The notes under the pieces were generated by a model. It had not been told where the DNA came from. It made no database searches and saw nothing but the letters and a program-made list of their open reading frames with translations. From assembly GCF_014197135.1 (NCBI RefSeq), contig NZ_JACIFA010000002.1:310001-374000 (forward strand): a stretch of DNA of 64,000 bases, given 5' to 3'. Positions 36,751-45,490 of this stretch are shown here, one piece after another. The position numbers were made by a program, and so were the translations under genes. Numbering within the stretch: the stretch's first letter is position 1; each line of letters begins with the position of its first letter. This DNA comes from Sphingomonas zeae. GTDB lineage: Bacteria > Pseudomonadota > Alphaproteobacteria > Sphingomonadales > Sphingomonadaceae.

Positions 36751-38436
36751 ATGACGATGATGAACCGACGCCGCGCGATCGCGCTGATGGGAAGCGGGGC
36801 GAGCCTGGCGTTGCCGATGACCCTGGCCGAGGCGGCGGCCCCGGCGGTTCGCTTCGATCATGGCGTGGCCAGCGGCGATCCGTCGCCGGTCGGCGCGATC
36901 CTGTGGACCCGCGCGACGCCGGTTGGGGAGCAGGGGGCCGAGGGGCTGGCAGGCGATATCGCGCTGACCTGGCATGTCGCGCCGATCGGCGGGGGTGACG
37001 CGGTCGGCCTTCACACCGGCCGCGTGGCGGCGCGCGCGGCGCGCGACTTTACCGCCAAGGTCGAGGTGGCGGGGCTGCAACCGGGGCGCGACTATCGCTA
37101 CTGGTTCGAGACGGCGGCCGGGCAGCGCTCGCCCGAGGGGCGGTTCCGCACGCTGCCGCGTGGGCGGGTCGATGAACTCGCTCTGGCGATCGTGTCGTGC
37201 CAGCTTTACCCGGGCGGCCTTTTCAACGCCTATGACGCGATCGCGAAGACCGATCGGCTCGACGCCGTGGTTCATCTGGGCGACTATATCTACGAATATG
37301 GCGCGGACGGCTATGGCGCGGCGATCGGGCAGAAGCTCAACCGCCTGCCCGAGCCTGCGCATGAGATCGTGACGCTGGCGGATTATCGCCAGCGTCATGC
37401 CCAGGTAAAGCGCGATCCGGACATGCAGGCCGCTCATGCCCGTGCCGCCTTCATCTGCGTGTGGGACGATCACGAAGTCGCCAATGATGACTGGATCGGC
37501 GGGGCAGAGAACCACCAGCCCGCAACCGAGGGCGATTGGGGCAAGCGCAAGGCGGCGGCCATGCAGGCCTATTTCGAATGGATGCCGATCCGCGATCCCA
37601 AGCCCCGCCAGCCTTGGGAAGCGATCAACCGCAGCTTCGATTTCGGTGATCTGGCAACGCTGGTCATGCTGGAGACGCGGCTGCTCGCCCGATCGAAACA
37701 GGTGACGGCCAAGGGCGAGGCGCCCGAGCCTGACGAATATGCGGCGATGATGGCCGAGCGGGCGCGGCCGGACCGCGAGTTGCTGGGCACCGGGCAGCTC
37801 GGCTGGATCGAACGGACGCTGGCCGCCTCGGTCAAGGCCGGGACGCCGTGGCAGGTGATCGGCAATCAGGTGGTGATGGCGCGGATCGACGGCCCCGATC
37901 TGGAAAAGCAGATGGGACCGCAGGGCTATGCGAAGCTGACCGAACGGCTGTCCGAAGCCGAGCACCGGCAGCTGGACGAGGCGCAGGCGTCGTATCGCGC
38001 CGGGCTGCCGCTCAATTTCGATAGCTGGGACGGTTATCCGGCGGCACGCGAACGGCTCTATGCGGCGTTCCAGCGCGCGGGGGCTCGCCCGGTCGTCGTC
38101 TCGGGTGACAGTCATGCCGCCTGGGCCAACGACCTGTATGACGCGAACGGCAGGCTGGTCGCGGCGGAGTTCGCGGGGACCTCGATCACCAGTCCGTCCT
38201 GGGGCGACCTGATGCCCGGCATTGGTCGCGAGATCGCCGCGGCCAATCCCAAGGTCGTCCGCTTCTGCGATCAGGATGCCAAGGGCTATCTGCACCTGAC
38301 GCTGACCCGCGACACCGCGACCGCCCGATACATGACGGTGTCGACCGTGTTGGCCAAGCCCTATGCGCTGGGCTGTGCCGCCATATGGCGGACGCGCAAG
38401 GGCGCCGAGGCACCGATCGAGGCGATCACCGCCTGA
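36751..38436 (+). CDS. phoD: PhoD-family alkaline phosphatase, Tat exported
   Basis: The 561-residue phosphatase starts with a twin-arginine-type signal (NRRRAIALMGSGASLALPM). Domains: PhoD N-terminal beta domain (FDHGVASGDPSPVGAILWTRA) then the metallophosphatase with VHLGDYIYEYG, CVWDDHEVANDDW and VSGDSHAAWANDL, which carry the Fe/Ca ligands. It releases phosphate from phosphodiesters or monoesters in the periplasm. The ATG at 36751 has AAAGGA upstream; the in-frame extension to 36601 would hide the Tat signal and cross the PHO box. Its stop overlaps the convergent VirJ-like gene by 11 bp. Confidence 0.92.
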   Translation: MTMMNRRRAIALMGSGASLALPMTLAEAAAPAVRFDHGVASGDPSPVGAILWTRATPVGEQGAEGLAGDIALTWHVAPIGGGDAVGLHTGRVAARAARDFTAKVEVAGLQPGRDYRYWFETAAGQRSPEGRFRTLPRGRVDELALAIVSCQLYPGGLFNAYDAIAKTDRLDAVVHLGDYIYEYGADGYGAAIGQKLNRLPEPAHEIVTLADYRQRHAQVKRDPDMQAAHARAAFICVWDDHEVANDDWIGGAENHQPATEGDWGKRKAAAMQAYFEWMPIRDPKPRQPWEAINRSFDFGDLATLVMLETRLLARSKQVTAKGEAPEPDEYAAMMAERARPDRELLGTGQLGWIERTLAASVKAGTPWQVIGNQVVMARIDGPDLEKQMGPQGYAKLTERLSEAEHRQLDEAQASYRAGLPLNFDSWDGYPAARERLYAAFQRAGARPVVVSGDSHAAWANDLYDANGRLVAAEFAGTSITSPSWGDLMPGIGREIAAANPKVVRFCDQDAKGYLHLTLTRDTATARYMTVSTVLAKPYALGCAAIWRTRKGAEAPIEAITA

Positions 38437-39199
38437 CCGTCAACGGCCCCTTCCGCCATGGGACGCGGGAGGGGCCGTCGTGCAGGGCCGCTTCGACATG
38501 CGCGACCAGCGCGGCGTCGTCATGGTGCAGATAATGGCCGCCGGGCAGGGCGACGACGCGCACGTTGGGCCGTTTGAGCAGCGGACACAGGCTGTCGGGC
38601 TCACGCACGCCGTAAATGCAGGTGATCGGAACCCAGTCGATCCGCCGCGCGGTGGTGATCCCCACGCTGTCGGGCCGCCCCATATAGGCGAGGCCCGACG
38701 GGTCGGACCGGAAAAAGGCCGCCTCGCCGGGCACCACCAGCACGATCGCCGCAATAGGCGCGCGCAGTTGAACGGGCAGATGCGCGAGCCCGGTCTGAAG
38801 CATGTCGGCGCCGTAGGACTGGCCGAGCAGCACCAGCTTTCGGTTGCCCATCTCCGCCTCGGCGCGGCGGACGAGGTCGGCGATGACCGCGTCCACCTGC
38901 GCTGCGGTGCGCCGTTTGCGGAACAGCACGGGCGAGTTGACCCCCATCACCTCGATCCCATCCGCACTCAGCGCCCGCGCGATTACCCCGCCCATGCCAT
39001 AGCGAAGGCCCATGTCGCCCGACAGCGACAGGACCAGGATCGGCTGGGCCGCGCCTTTGGCGGGAAAGCGGGTGAACGGATCCTCGTCGAAATAACTTCC
39101 CGAATAGAGAAGGATAGCAGCGCCGCCGACCAGCAGCATCAGGACTGCGCAGAGGATTGGGCGCCATCGGGAACGCAGGCGGGCGAGAGGGGCGATCAT
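38426..39199 (-). CDS. VirJ/AcvB-like periplasmic serine hydrolase
   Basis: This is a 257-residue protein with an N-terminal membrane anchor (ILCAVLMLLVGGAAILLYSG). It has an alpha/beta hydrolase core with LVLSLSGDMGLRYGMGG and the nucleophile elbow GQSYGADML (Ser128), then a C-terminal His in GGHYLHHD, the pattern of the bacterial VirJ domain. AcvB/AtvA proteins of this family have been linked to lysyl-phosphatidylglycerol turnover, and an mprF gene lies about 6 kb away. The ATG at 39199 has AGGA 8 nt upstream; the in-frame extension to 39265 is less likely. Short VirJ-type, not the two-domain AcvB type. Confidence 0.8.
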   Translation of the reverse strand: MIAPLARLRSRWRPILCAVLMLLVGGAAILLYSGSYFDEDPFTRFPAKGAAQPILVLSLSGDMGLRYGMGGVIARALSADGIEVMGVNSPVLFRKRRTAAQVDAVIADLVRRAEAEMGNRKLVLLGQSYGADMLQTGLAHLPVQLRAPIAAIVLVVPGEAAFFRSDPSGLAYMGRPDSVGITTARRIDWVPITCIYGVREPDSLCPLLKRPNVRVVALPGGHYLHHDDAALVAHVEAALHDGPSRVPWRKGPLTVRR

Positions 39200-39403
39200 G
39201 GCATGTCCTATTGCGGATGGCCTACCATTGTCATGCTCCGGATGAAGGGGAGGCGGGGGCATCATGAAAAATCGGTAATGTCGCGATCACGCGCTCTATG
39301 CCCATGATCTGTCATCGGCGGCGTGATGGAAACGTGGGATTAAGTGGTCGGCGGTAAACAGGGCCGCCCTTCCGATCACGTATAACGCCAAGGATCGACA
39401 CCG

Positions 39404-42400
39404 TTGACCAACCCGATCTTCTTTGACCCGACAGGCCGTCGGGGCGCCTGGGCGCGGCGTGCCGTCGCGGTGACGATCCTGGCGGTGGTGGTCGCTGCGA
39501 TCGCCTTTGCCACGACGCTGGTCGCGGTGCCCAATTCGGGCGTGCTGCCCTTGCCCTTCGCGCGGCGGCAGGCGATGACGCTCGAGCCGACGGCACAGCT
39601 GAAGGGGCGTCGCGGCGCGTGGCTGCCGCGCAAGGCGGTGGCGCAGGATCATACGCCGCTGACCATCGCCTTCTACACGCCGGGCAATGACTCCGCGCTG
39701 GCTTCGCTCCACGCGCATATGGGCCAGATCGACTGGCTGGTGCCCGGGCTGATGAACGTGGCAGGCCCCAAGGGCCAGCTGACGATCAGCAACGATCCCA
39801 AGCTCGCCACCCTGCTGTCCCGCGCCGCCAAGCCGCCGCGCCTGTTGCCGATGGTGCAGAACCTGTCCGACGACGAGTGGGATGGCCAGACCATCGCGCG
39901 GATCATCGCCAGCCCCGCCGCGTCCGAAAAGCTGGCGACCCAGCTGGGGCAGTCCGTCACGGTCAATCGCCAGTCCGGCCTGGTCATCGACTTCGAGAAT
40001 CTGCCCGCCAGCGCGATGCTGGGCTATCCCCGATTGCTCCAGCGGATCAAGGCGCATCTGCCCAAGGGCACCGTCCTGGCCGTCACCGTTCCCGCCGAGG
40101 ATGAGGCGTGGGAGCTGACCCGGCTGGCCAAGGTCGCCGATCGCATCATCCTGATGGCCTATGACCAGCATTGGCAGACCGGCACGCCCGGCCCGATCGC
40201 GGCGCAGCCCTGGTTCCTGCAAGCGTCGGAAAAGGCGCTGCGCGAGGTGGGTCGCGACAAGTTGATCGTGGCGCTGGGCAGCTATGGCTATGACTGGCCT
40301 GCCAAGGGGCCGGCCGAGTCCAAGTCGATCGAAGAGGCTTGGCTGATCGCGCATGACAGCCAGGCAAAGGTGACGTTCGACCAGGCGAGCGGCAATGCCG
40401 GCTTCGCCTATGATGAAAATGGCGAGCATCACACCGTCTGGATGCTCGACGCCGCGACCAGCTGGAACCAACTCGAGGCGCTCAAGCGGCTGGGCATCGA
40501 CGATGTCGCCTTTTGGCAATTGGGCAGCGAGGACCCGGGGCTGTGGGCGGACTTCGCCGCATTCCGCAGCGCCGCCCGCGGGGTGATCCCCCGGCTGGGC
40601 ACCATCGTCTCGCCGCTGAACGTCGATGTCGAAGGAACCGGCGAGATCCTTCGCATTACGGCCCAGCCGACCCAGGGGGAACGCGGGCTGCAATATGACA
40701 AGGACGGCGTGATCCGGAACGAGGTCTATCGCACCTATCCGACGCCCTATGTCGTGCAGCGGGCGGGCGCATTGCCGAAGACGATCGCGCTGACCTTCGA
40801 TGATGGTCCCGATGCCGAATGGACGCCCAAGATCCTGGACGTGCTGGAGCGCGAGCATGTGCCCGCCACCTTCTTCGTGATCGGCGAGAATGCGCTGCAA
40901 CATCCGCAGCTGCTCCGCCGGATCGTCGCGGGCGGCAGCGAGTTGGGCAATCACAGCTATACCCACCCCAACATGGCGACGACCGGCGAGCGGACGATCA
41001 AGCTGGAGCTGAACGCGACCAAGCGACTGATCCAGGCCTATACCGGCCGATCGACGACGCTGTTTCGCGCGCCCTATTTCGGTGACGCCGAACCGACCAC
41101 TGCGGACGAGATCGACCCGGCGCTGGTTGCCCAGAATCTGGGCTATACGGTCGTCGGTCTTCACGTCGATCCCAACGATTGGCAGCGCCCCGGCACCGAC
41201 GAGATCGTCCGGCAGACGATCGACCAGGTGCACGGCGCGACGCCTGATAATTCGGCCAATGTCGTCCTGCTGCATGACGGCGGCGGCGACCGCGAACAGA
41301 CGGTCGAGGCACTGCCGCGTATCATCGATACGCTGCGCGCCGAGGGTTATCGCTTCGTCCCCGCCTCGCAACTGGTGGGCGTCAGCCGGGATCAGGCGAT
41401 GCCGCTGATCGAGGGGCATGACCTGCTGGCGGTCCGGACCGACGTGGCCATTTTTGTCGTGCTGGCCTTGCTGTCGGCGGGGCTGGCCTGGCTCTTCTAT
41501 CTTGCCATCGCGCTCGGCATCGCGCGGGCGGTGGTGATGGCCGGGCTCGCCTGGTTCCAGGGCCGCAAGTCCAAGCCGGTGCCACCCGCCTTCACTCCCA
41601 GCGTCTCGGTCATCATCCCGGCCTTCAACGAGGAGCGGGTGATCGTCCAGTCGGTGAGCCGCGTGCTCGCCAGCGATTATCCGGGGCTTCAGATCATCGT
41701 CGCCGATGACGGGTCGAAGGACGGCACCAGCGCGGTGGTCCGCGAGGCGTTCGCGAACGAGCCGCGTGTCCGCCTGCTGACGCTGGTCAATGGCGGTAAG
41801 GCGGCGGCGCTGAACCGCGCGCTCCAGGACGCGACCGGCGAGGTGGTGATCGCGCTCGATGCCGATACCCAGTTCGAGCCGGAGACGATCGCCAAGCTCG
41901 CGCGCTGGTTCGCCGATCCCAAGCTGGGCGCGGTCGCGGGCGACGCGCGGGTGGGCAACCGGGTCAATCTCGTCACCCGCTGGCAGGCGGTCGAGTATAT
42001 CACCGCGCAGAATCTGGAGCGCCGGGCGCTCGCCGGATTCGATGCGATGACGGTGGTGCCGGGCGCGGTCGGCGCGTGGCGGCGCGCTGCGCTCGATTCG
42101 GTGGGCGGCTATCCGGAGGATACGCTGGCCGAGGATCAGGACCTGACCATCGCGATCCAGCGGGCCGGGTGGCGCGTGACCTATGATCCGCGCGCGGTCG
42201 CCTGGACCGAGGCGCCCGAAAGCTTCCGCGCGCTCGCCAAGCAGCGGTATCGCTGGGCGTTCGGGACGCTGCAATGCCTGTGGAAACATCGCGGCGTGCT
42301 GCGCACGGGCAAGCCCGCGGGGCTGGCGCGGATCGGCCTGCCGCAGGCCTGGCTGTTCCAGATCCTGTTTGCCGCCATCTCGCCGCTGATCGACTTGGCG

Positions 42401-42706
42401 CTGATCCTGTCGATCATCGGGACGGCGGTGCGTGTCGGCCAGCATGGGTGGGCGCAGACCCATACCGATGTGTTTCAGATGGCAGCCTATTGGACGGTCT
42501 TCACATCGGTCGACATATTGTGCGGCTGGCTCGCCTATCGCCTGGACGGCAATCGCGTCCGTTACCCCGCGCATCTGTTGGTCGCGCAGCGGCTGGTCTA
42601 TCGCCAGATCATGTACTGGGTCGTGATCCGTGCCATCGCCTCGGCGATCGGCGGGTGGATCGTCGGCTGGGGCAAGCTGGAGCGCACGGGTAACGTGGGG
42701 GCGTAG
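39404..42706 (+). CDS. three-domain fusion: GH18-like, polysaccharide deacetylase, GT2
   Basis: The 1100-residue protein combines an N-terminal helix (20-42), a GH18-like barrel (about 85-400, catalytic Glu198 in GLVIDFEN, MAYDQHW), a CE4 deacetylase (about 455-660, TFDDGPD with Asp467, HSYTH with His517 and His521, RAPYF, LHDGGG), helices at 680-712, a processive GT2 (730-980, ADDGS, DADTQ, EDQDL, QRYRW) and C-terminal helices. This suggests synthesis of a beta-linked N-acetylhexosamine polymer with coupled deacetylation and cleavage. The start is TTG with AAGGA about 9 nt upstream; the next Met (58) would lose the membrane anchor. Confidence 0.9.
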   Translation: MTNPIFFDPTGRRGAWARRAVAVTILAVVVAAIAFATTLVAVPNSGVLPLPFARRQAMTLEPTAQLKGRRGAWLPRKAVAQDHTPLTIAFYTPGNDSALASLHAHMGQIDWLVPGLMNVAGPKGQLTISNDPKLATLLSRAAKPPRLLPMVQNLSDDEWDGQTIARIIASPAASEKLATQLGQSVTVNRQSGLVIDFENLPASAMLGYPRLLQRIKAHLPKGTVLAVTVPAEDEAWELTRLAKVADRIILMAYDQHWQTGTPGPIAAQPWFLQASEKALREVGRDKLIVALGSYGYDWPAKGPAESKSIEEAWLIAHDSQAKVTFDQASGNAGFAYDENGEHHTVWMLDAATSWNQLEALKRLGIDDVAFWQLGSEDPGLWADFAAFRSAARGVIPRLGTIVSPLNVDVEGTGEILRITAQPTQGERGLQYDKDGVIRNEVYRTYPTPYVVQRAGALPKTIALTFDDGPDAEWTPKILDVLEREHVPATFFVIGENALQHPQLLRRIVAGGSELGNHSYTHPNMATTGERTIKLELNATKRLIQAYTGRSTTLFRAPYFGDAEPTTADEIDPALVAQNLGYTVVGLHVDPNDWQRPGTDEIVRQTIDQVHGATPDNSANVVLLHDGGGDREQTVEALPRIIDTLRAEGYRFVPASQLVGVSRDQAMPLIEGHDLLAVRTDVAIFVVLALLSAGLAWLFYLAIALGIARAVVMAGLAWFQGRKSKPVPPAFTPSVSVIIPAFNEERVIVQSVSRVLASDYPGLQIIVADDGSKDGTSAVVREAFANEPRVRLLTLVNGGKAAALNRALQDATGEVVIALDADTQFEPETIAKLARWFADPKLGAVAGDARVGNRVNLVTRWQAVEYITAQNLERRALAGFDAMTVVPGAVGAWRRAALDSVGGYPEDTLAEDQDLTIAIQRAGWRVTYDPRAVAWTEAPESFRALAKQRYRWAFGTLQCLWKHRGVLRTGKPAGLARIGLPQAWLFQILFAAISPLIDLALILSIIGTAVRVGQHGWAQTHTDVFQMAAYWTVFTSVDILCGWLAYRLDGNRVRYPAHLLVAQRLVYRQIMYWVVIRAIASAIGGWIVGWGKLERTGNVGA

Positions 42707-42711
42707 GGACA

Positions 42712-42747
42712 ATCCATCCTCCCCATCTATCGATGGGGAGGATGGAT
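42712..42747. terminator. perfect 16-bp hairpin between convergent genes
   Basis: ATCCATCCTCCCCATC pairs with GATGGGGAGGATGGAT around the loop TATC. It lies between the fusion gene and the convergent histidine kinase, whose stop it touches. It lacks a T-run, but such strong stems commonly mark gene ends. Confidence 0.65.
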
Positions 42748-44003
42748 CAGCCCAGCGTGAGGCGGACCCGCAAACCCGGCGCATTATCCTCCAGCGACAC
42801 CGTGCCGCCATGGAGATGCGCCACCGCACTGGCCAGCGACAGGCCCAGGCCGGCTCCGCTTTCGGTCCGCGCCGCGTCCAAGCGGCCGAAGCGCTTCAAC
42901 GCCTCCTCGCGACGTTCGGCCGCGATGCCGGGGCCGTCATCGGTGACCAGCAGCACCGGACCCGGTTCGACCCGGACGACGATTTCGCCCGCGCCATATT
43001 TCAGGGCATTGTCGATCAGGTTGGCGATCGCCTGGCCCAGCAATTCGCGGTGGACGCAGGCCAGCAATGTCTCGGGTGCTTCGGCACGGATCGTCATGCC
43101 GCGATCCTCGGCCAGCGGCTCGAACATGTCCGCCACGTCGCGCACCATCGCGGCCAGGTCGGCCTCGACAAAGGCATCGCGGCCCAGCCCCGCTTCTGCC
43201 CGGCTGATCCGCAGCGCGGTGTCGAGCATGGCGAGCAGCCGGTCGCTTTCCTCCAGCGCACGGCCGACCGCGACCCGCGCATTCTCGTCGTGGCTCACCG
43301 TCAGTGCCCGGTCCAGCGTCGAGCGCAACCGGGTCAGCGGCGAGCGCAGGTCATGCGCCAGCCCATCGGTCGCGACCTTGAGCTCGGTCATCAGCAGCGC
43401 GATACGGTCGAGCATCGCATTGACCGCCTGCGCCAGCGCTTCGAAGGCATCGTCGCCGCCCTTGGGCGCGACGCGGCGCGACAGGTCTCCGGCGGCGACG
43501 GCATGGGCGGTGGAGACCGTATCCTCGAGCCGCCGCTCGATCATCCGTGCGGCGATCCAGGCGGCGAGCGCGGCGAGCACGATCGCCGCGGCCATGCCGA
43601 CCGCCATCGCCTCTTCCATGGCCAGCGCGACGCGGAGTTCGCTTTCGACGACATGCCCCGCCAGCATCCGCGACCCGTCAGGCAGCCGGGTGGCCATCAC
43701 CCGCATTCGTTCGGGTTGCGAATGGCCGATCCGGAAAATCTCGATCGTCGCGGCACCCGGGGCAGGGACGTTGGGCGGCCATTCGGCGATGTTACCCGCC
43801 ACGAAACGCCCATGGGCGTCGGTGAGCAGGATGACCGACAGCGGCAGCCTGTCGGTAGTCAGCCGCCGGTCGACCGCCGCGCGGACCGCCGCCTGGCCAC
43901 CCGACAGCCACATGCCCGCCAGCTCGTCGCGCAGATCGCTGGCGGCATCCTCCGCCCGGGCGGCGATCTCGCCGCGGGTCAGGTGGCGGACCGTGGCCAC
44001 CAT
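42747..44003 (-). CDS. sensor histidine kinase with HAMP domain
   Basis: From the first ATG the product is 418 residues: a periplasmic sensor (about 10-125), a helix (128-150), HAMP (150-205), HisKA with AHDLRSPLTRLRSTLDRAL, and HATPase motifs LIDNALKYG, TDDGPGI and GAGLGLSLA. Coding clearly extends upstream: the same frame up to 44084 encodes LRFALLVFALQLIGAGAM, the missing first membrane helix, but that stretch has no ATG, GTG or TTG. Possible starts are CTG at 44054 or ATA at 44084, the latter overlapping the response-regulator stop. It pairs with the adjacent regulator. Confidence 0.88.
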   Translation of the reverse strand: MVATVRHLTRGEIAARAEDAASDLRDELAGMWLSGGQAAVRAAVDRRLTTDRLPLSVILLTDAHGRFVAGNIAEWPPNVPAPGAATIEIFRIGHSQPERMRVMATRLPDGSRMLAGHVVESELRVALAMEEAMAVGMAAAIVLAALAAWIAARMIERRLEDTVSTAHAVAAGDLSRRVAPKGGDDAFEALAQAVNAMLDRIALLMTELKVATDGLAHDLRSPLTRLRSTLDRALTVSHDENARVAVGRALEESDRLLAMLDTALRISRAEAGLGRDAFVEADLAAMVRDVADMFEPLAEDRGMTIRAEAPETLLACVHRELLGQAIANLIDNALKYGAGEIVVRVEPGPVLLVTDDGPGIAAERREEALKRFGRLDAARTESGAGLGLSLASAVAHLHGGTVSLEDNAPGLRVRLTLG

Positions 44004-44080
44004 CGCACCCGCGCCGATCAGTTGCAGCGCAAAGACCAGCAGCGCAAAGCGCAGCGTGGTCGAACGGAGGACGGCCGGTG

Positions 44081-44770
44081 CTATCTCTCGACCCCGAGCT
44101 TATAGCCCGAGCCGCGCACCGTATGGAGTAGGGGCCGGGCAAAACCCTCGTCGATCTTCTTGCGCAACCGGCTGATATGCACGTCGGTCACATTGGTATT
44201 GGGATCGAAATGGAAATCCCACACGCCCTCCAGCAGCATGGTGCGGGTCACGACCTGGTCGACATGCTGGAGCAGATATTCGAGAAGCCGGTACTCGCGC
44301 GGTTGCAGATCGATCGGCTTGCCCGCGCGCCGGACGCGGTGGGCTAGCAAGTCCATTTCCAGGTCGTCGCAGACGAGCTTGGTCGGCGGCGCGTTGCCAG
44401 TGGTCCCGCCGCGCCGGATCAGCAGGCGGACACGCGCCAGCAACTCGGCGAAGACGAAGGGCTTGGTCAGATAATCATCGGAGCCGGAGGTCAGCCCGGC
44501 GACGCGATCCTCCGGCGAGGACAAGGCCGACAGGATCAGAACCGGCGATTCGATCGCCGCCGCGCGGATCGCGGCCAGCACCGACATGCCATCCATGCCG
44601 GGCAGCATCCGATCGAGAATGATGCAGTCATAGGTGCCGTCGGTGGCATGAAACAGGCCATCCCGGCCATTGGCCGCGTGGTCGATCAAAAAACCTTCTT
44701 CCCGCAAGCCGTTGGCGATGTAATCCGCCGTCGAGCGGTCATCTTCGATCAGCAAAATCCTGTTGGCCAC
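44081..44770 (-). CDS. OmpR/PhoB-family response regulator
   Basis: The 229-residue regulator has a receiver domain (Asp10, Asp11, phospho-acceptor Asp53 in CIILDRMLPG, Lys in YLTKPF) and a winged-helix DNA-binding domain (about 130-225) with LQPREYRLLEYLLQH, NVTDVHISRLRKKID and VRGSGYKL. It is the partner of the HAMP kinase immediately downstream. Its start lies inside the end of the PDZ gene (32-bp overlap), and its stop overlaps the kinase coding region. The set is probably one operon. Confidence 0.95.
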   Translation of the reverse strand: MANRILLIEDDRSTADYIANGLREEGFLIDHAANGRDGLFHATDGTYDCIILDRMLPGMDGMSVLAAIRAAAIESPVLILSALSSPEDRVAGLTSGSDDYLTKPFVFAELLARVRLLIRRGGTTGNAPPTKLVCDDLEMDLLAHRVRRAGKPIDLQPREYRLLEYLLQHVDQVVTRTMLLEGVWDFHFDPNTNVTDVHISRLRKKIDEGFARPLLHTVRGSGYKLGVER

Positions 44771-45194
44771 GCTGTCCTCCCGAGCCGCTCCTTAGCAGCG
44801 TGATGGTGAGGAGGCCATGGTCGCGCGCAACCTGAAGACGCAGCGGCGTGTCGCTGGGCAGCGCGGCTTCGTCGCGCAGCAGCGCAAAGGACGTGGCTGG
44901 GCGGCCATCGACCGACAGGACCGTATCGCCGACATGCAGCGGCGGCTTGACCGGCGTGACGGCATCGTCGTCAACATCGCTGCGCAGGCTGGTGACGACC
45001 AGACCGGGACGGCCCTCGGCCACCGGCGCGAAGGTCGCGCCATATAGCGTCGAGGGCCGATGCGGCCCGGCGTGAAGTGGCATATGACCGACGAGCAGCG
45101 CGAACGCCGCTCCACCGACCAGCGCCGCCACGCCTGCGCCCCAACCCACGATCCGCAAGCCCTTCATCGTGGCCACCGATCGCGCACGCGCCAT
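44739..45194 (-). CDS. membrane-anchored PDZ-like protein
   Basis: The product is about 151 residues: one N-terminal helix (GWGAGVAALVGGAAFALLVG) followed by a PDZ-like fold (RPGLVVTSLRSD, LHVGDTVLSVDGRPA, LRLQVARDHGLLTITLL). No protease domain is present, so it may be a periplasmic peptide-binding sensor accessory for the downstream two-component system. The start is uncertain (ATG at 45194 or 45167; no strong binding site). Its last 32 bp overlap the regulator gene in another frame. Confidence 0.6.
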   Translation of the reverse strand: MARARSVATMKGLRIVGWGAGVAALVGGAAFALLVGHMPLHAGPHRPSTLYGATFAPVAEGRPGLVVTSLRSDVDDDAVTPVKPPLHVGDTVLSVDGRPATSFALLRDEAALPSDTPLRLQVARDHGLLTITLLRSGSGGQRGQQDFADRR

Positions 45195-45490
45195 CCGGAC
45201 ACGGTTGCGGCCAGGCCGGTACGCGGAGCGGGGATGGGCGATCCTTTCACCCGACCGACATAACGCGCGAGACCTGAGGGAAGCGTGGGCGACGCATGAC
45301 GCTTCTGTCATGAAGGCGGGGATGAGCGGATGACCAACTTGTCATGTGCCCGTAAGGCATCGTCGGCGGCGACAATCCTATGGCTTGCCGGCGTGCCCTG
45401 TTAGGGGATCGCAATATAAGTGAGATGGGGGCGCGTGGGGGCGGATATGACGGGCGATCGGATCAGGGCGATCGCGAAAATGGCGGTTCG

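Noticed and set aside
39296..42829. 1177-residue open frame antisense to the fusion gene
   Set aside because: Long antisense frames are common in GC-rich DNA. The sense strand has intact catalytic motifs for three domains, and the antisense product has no recognisable motif.
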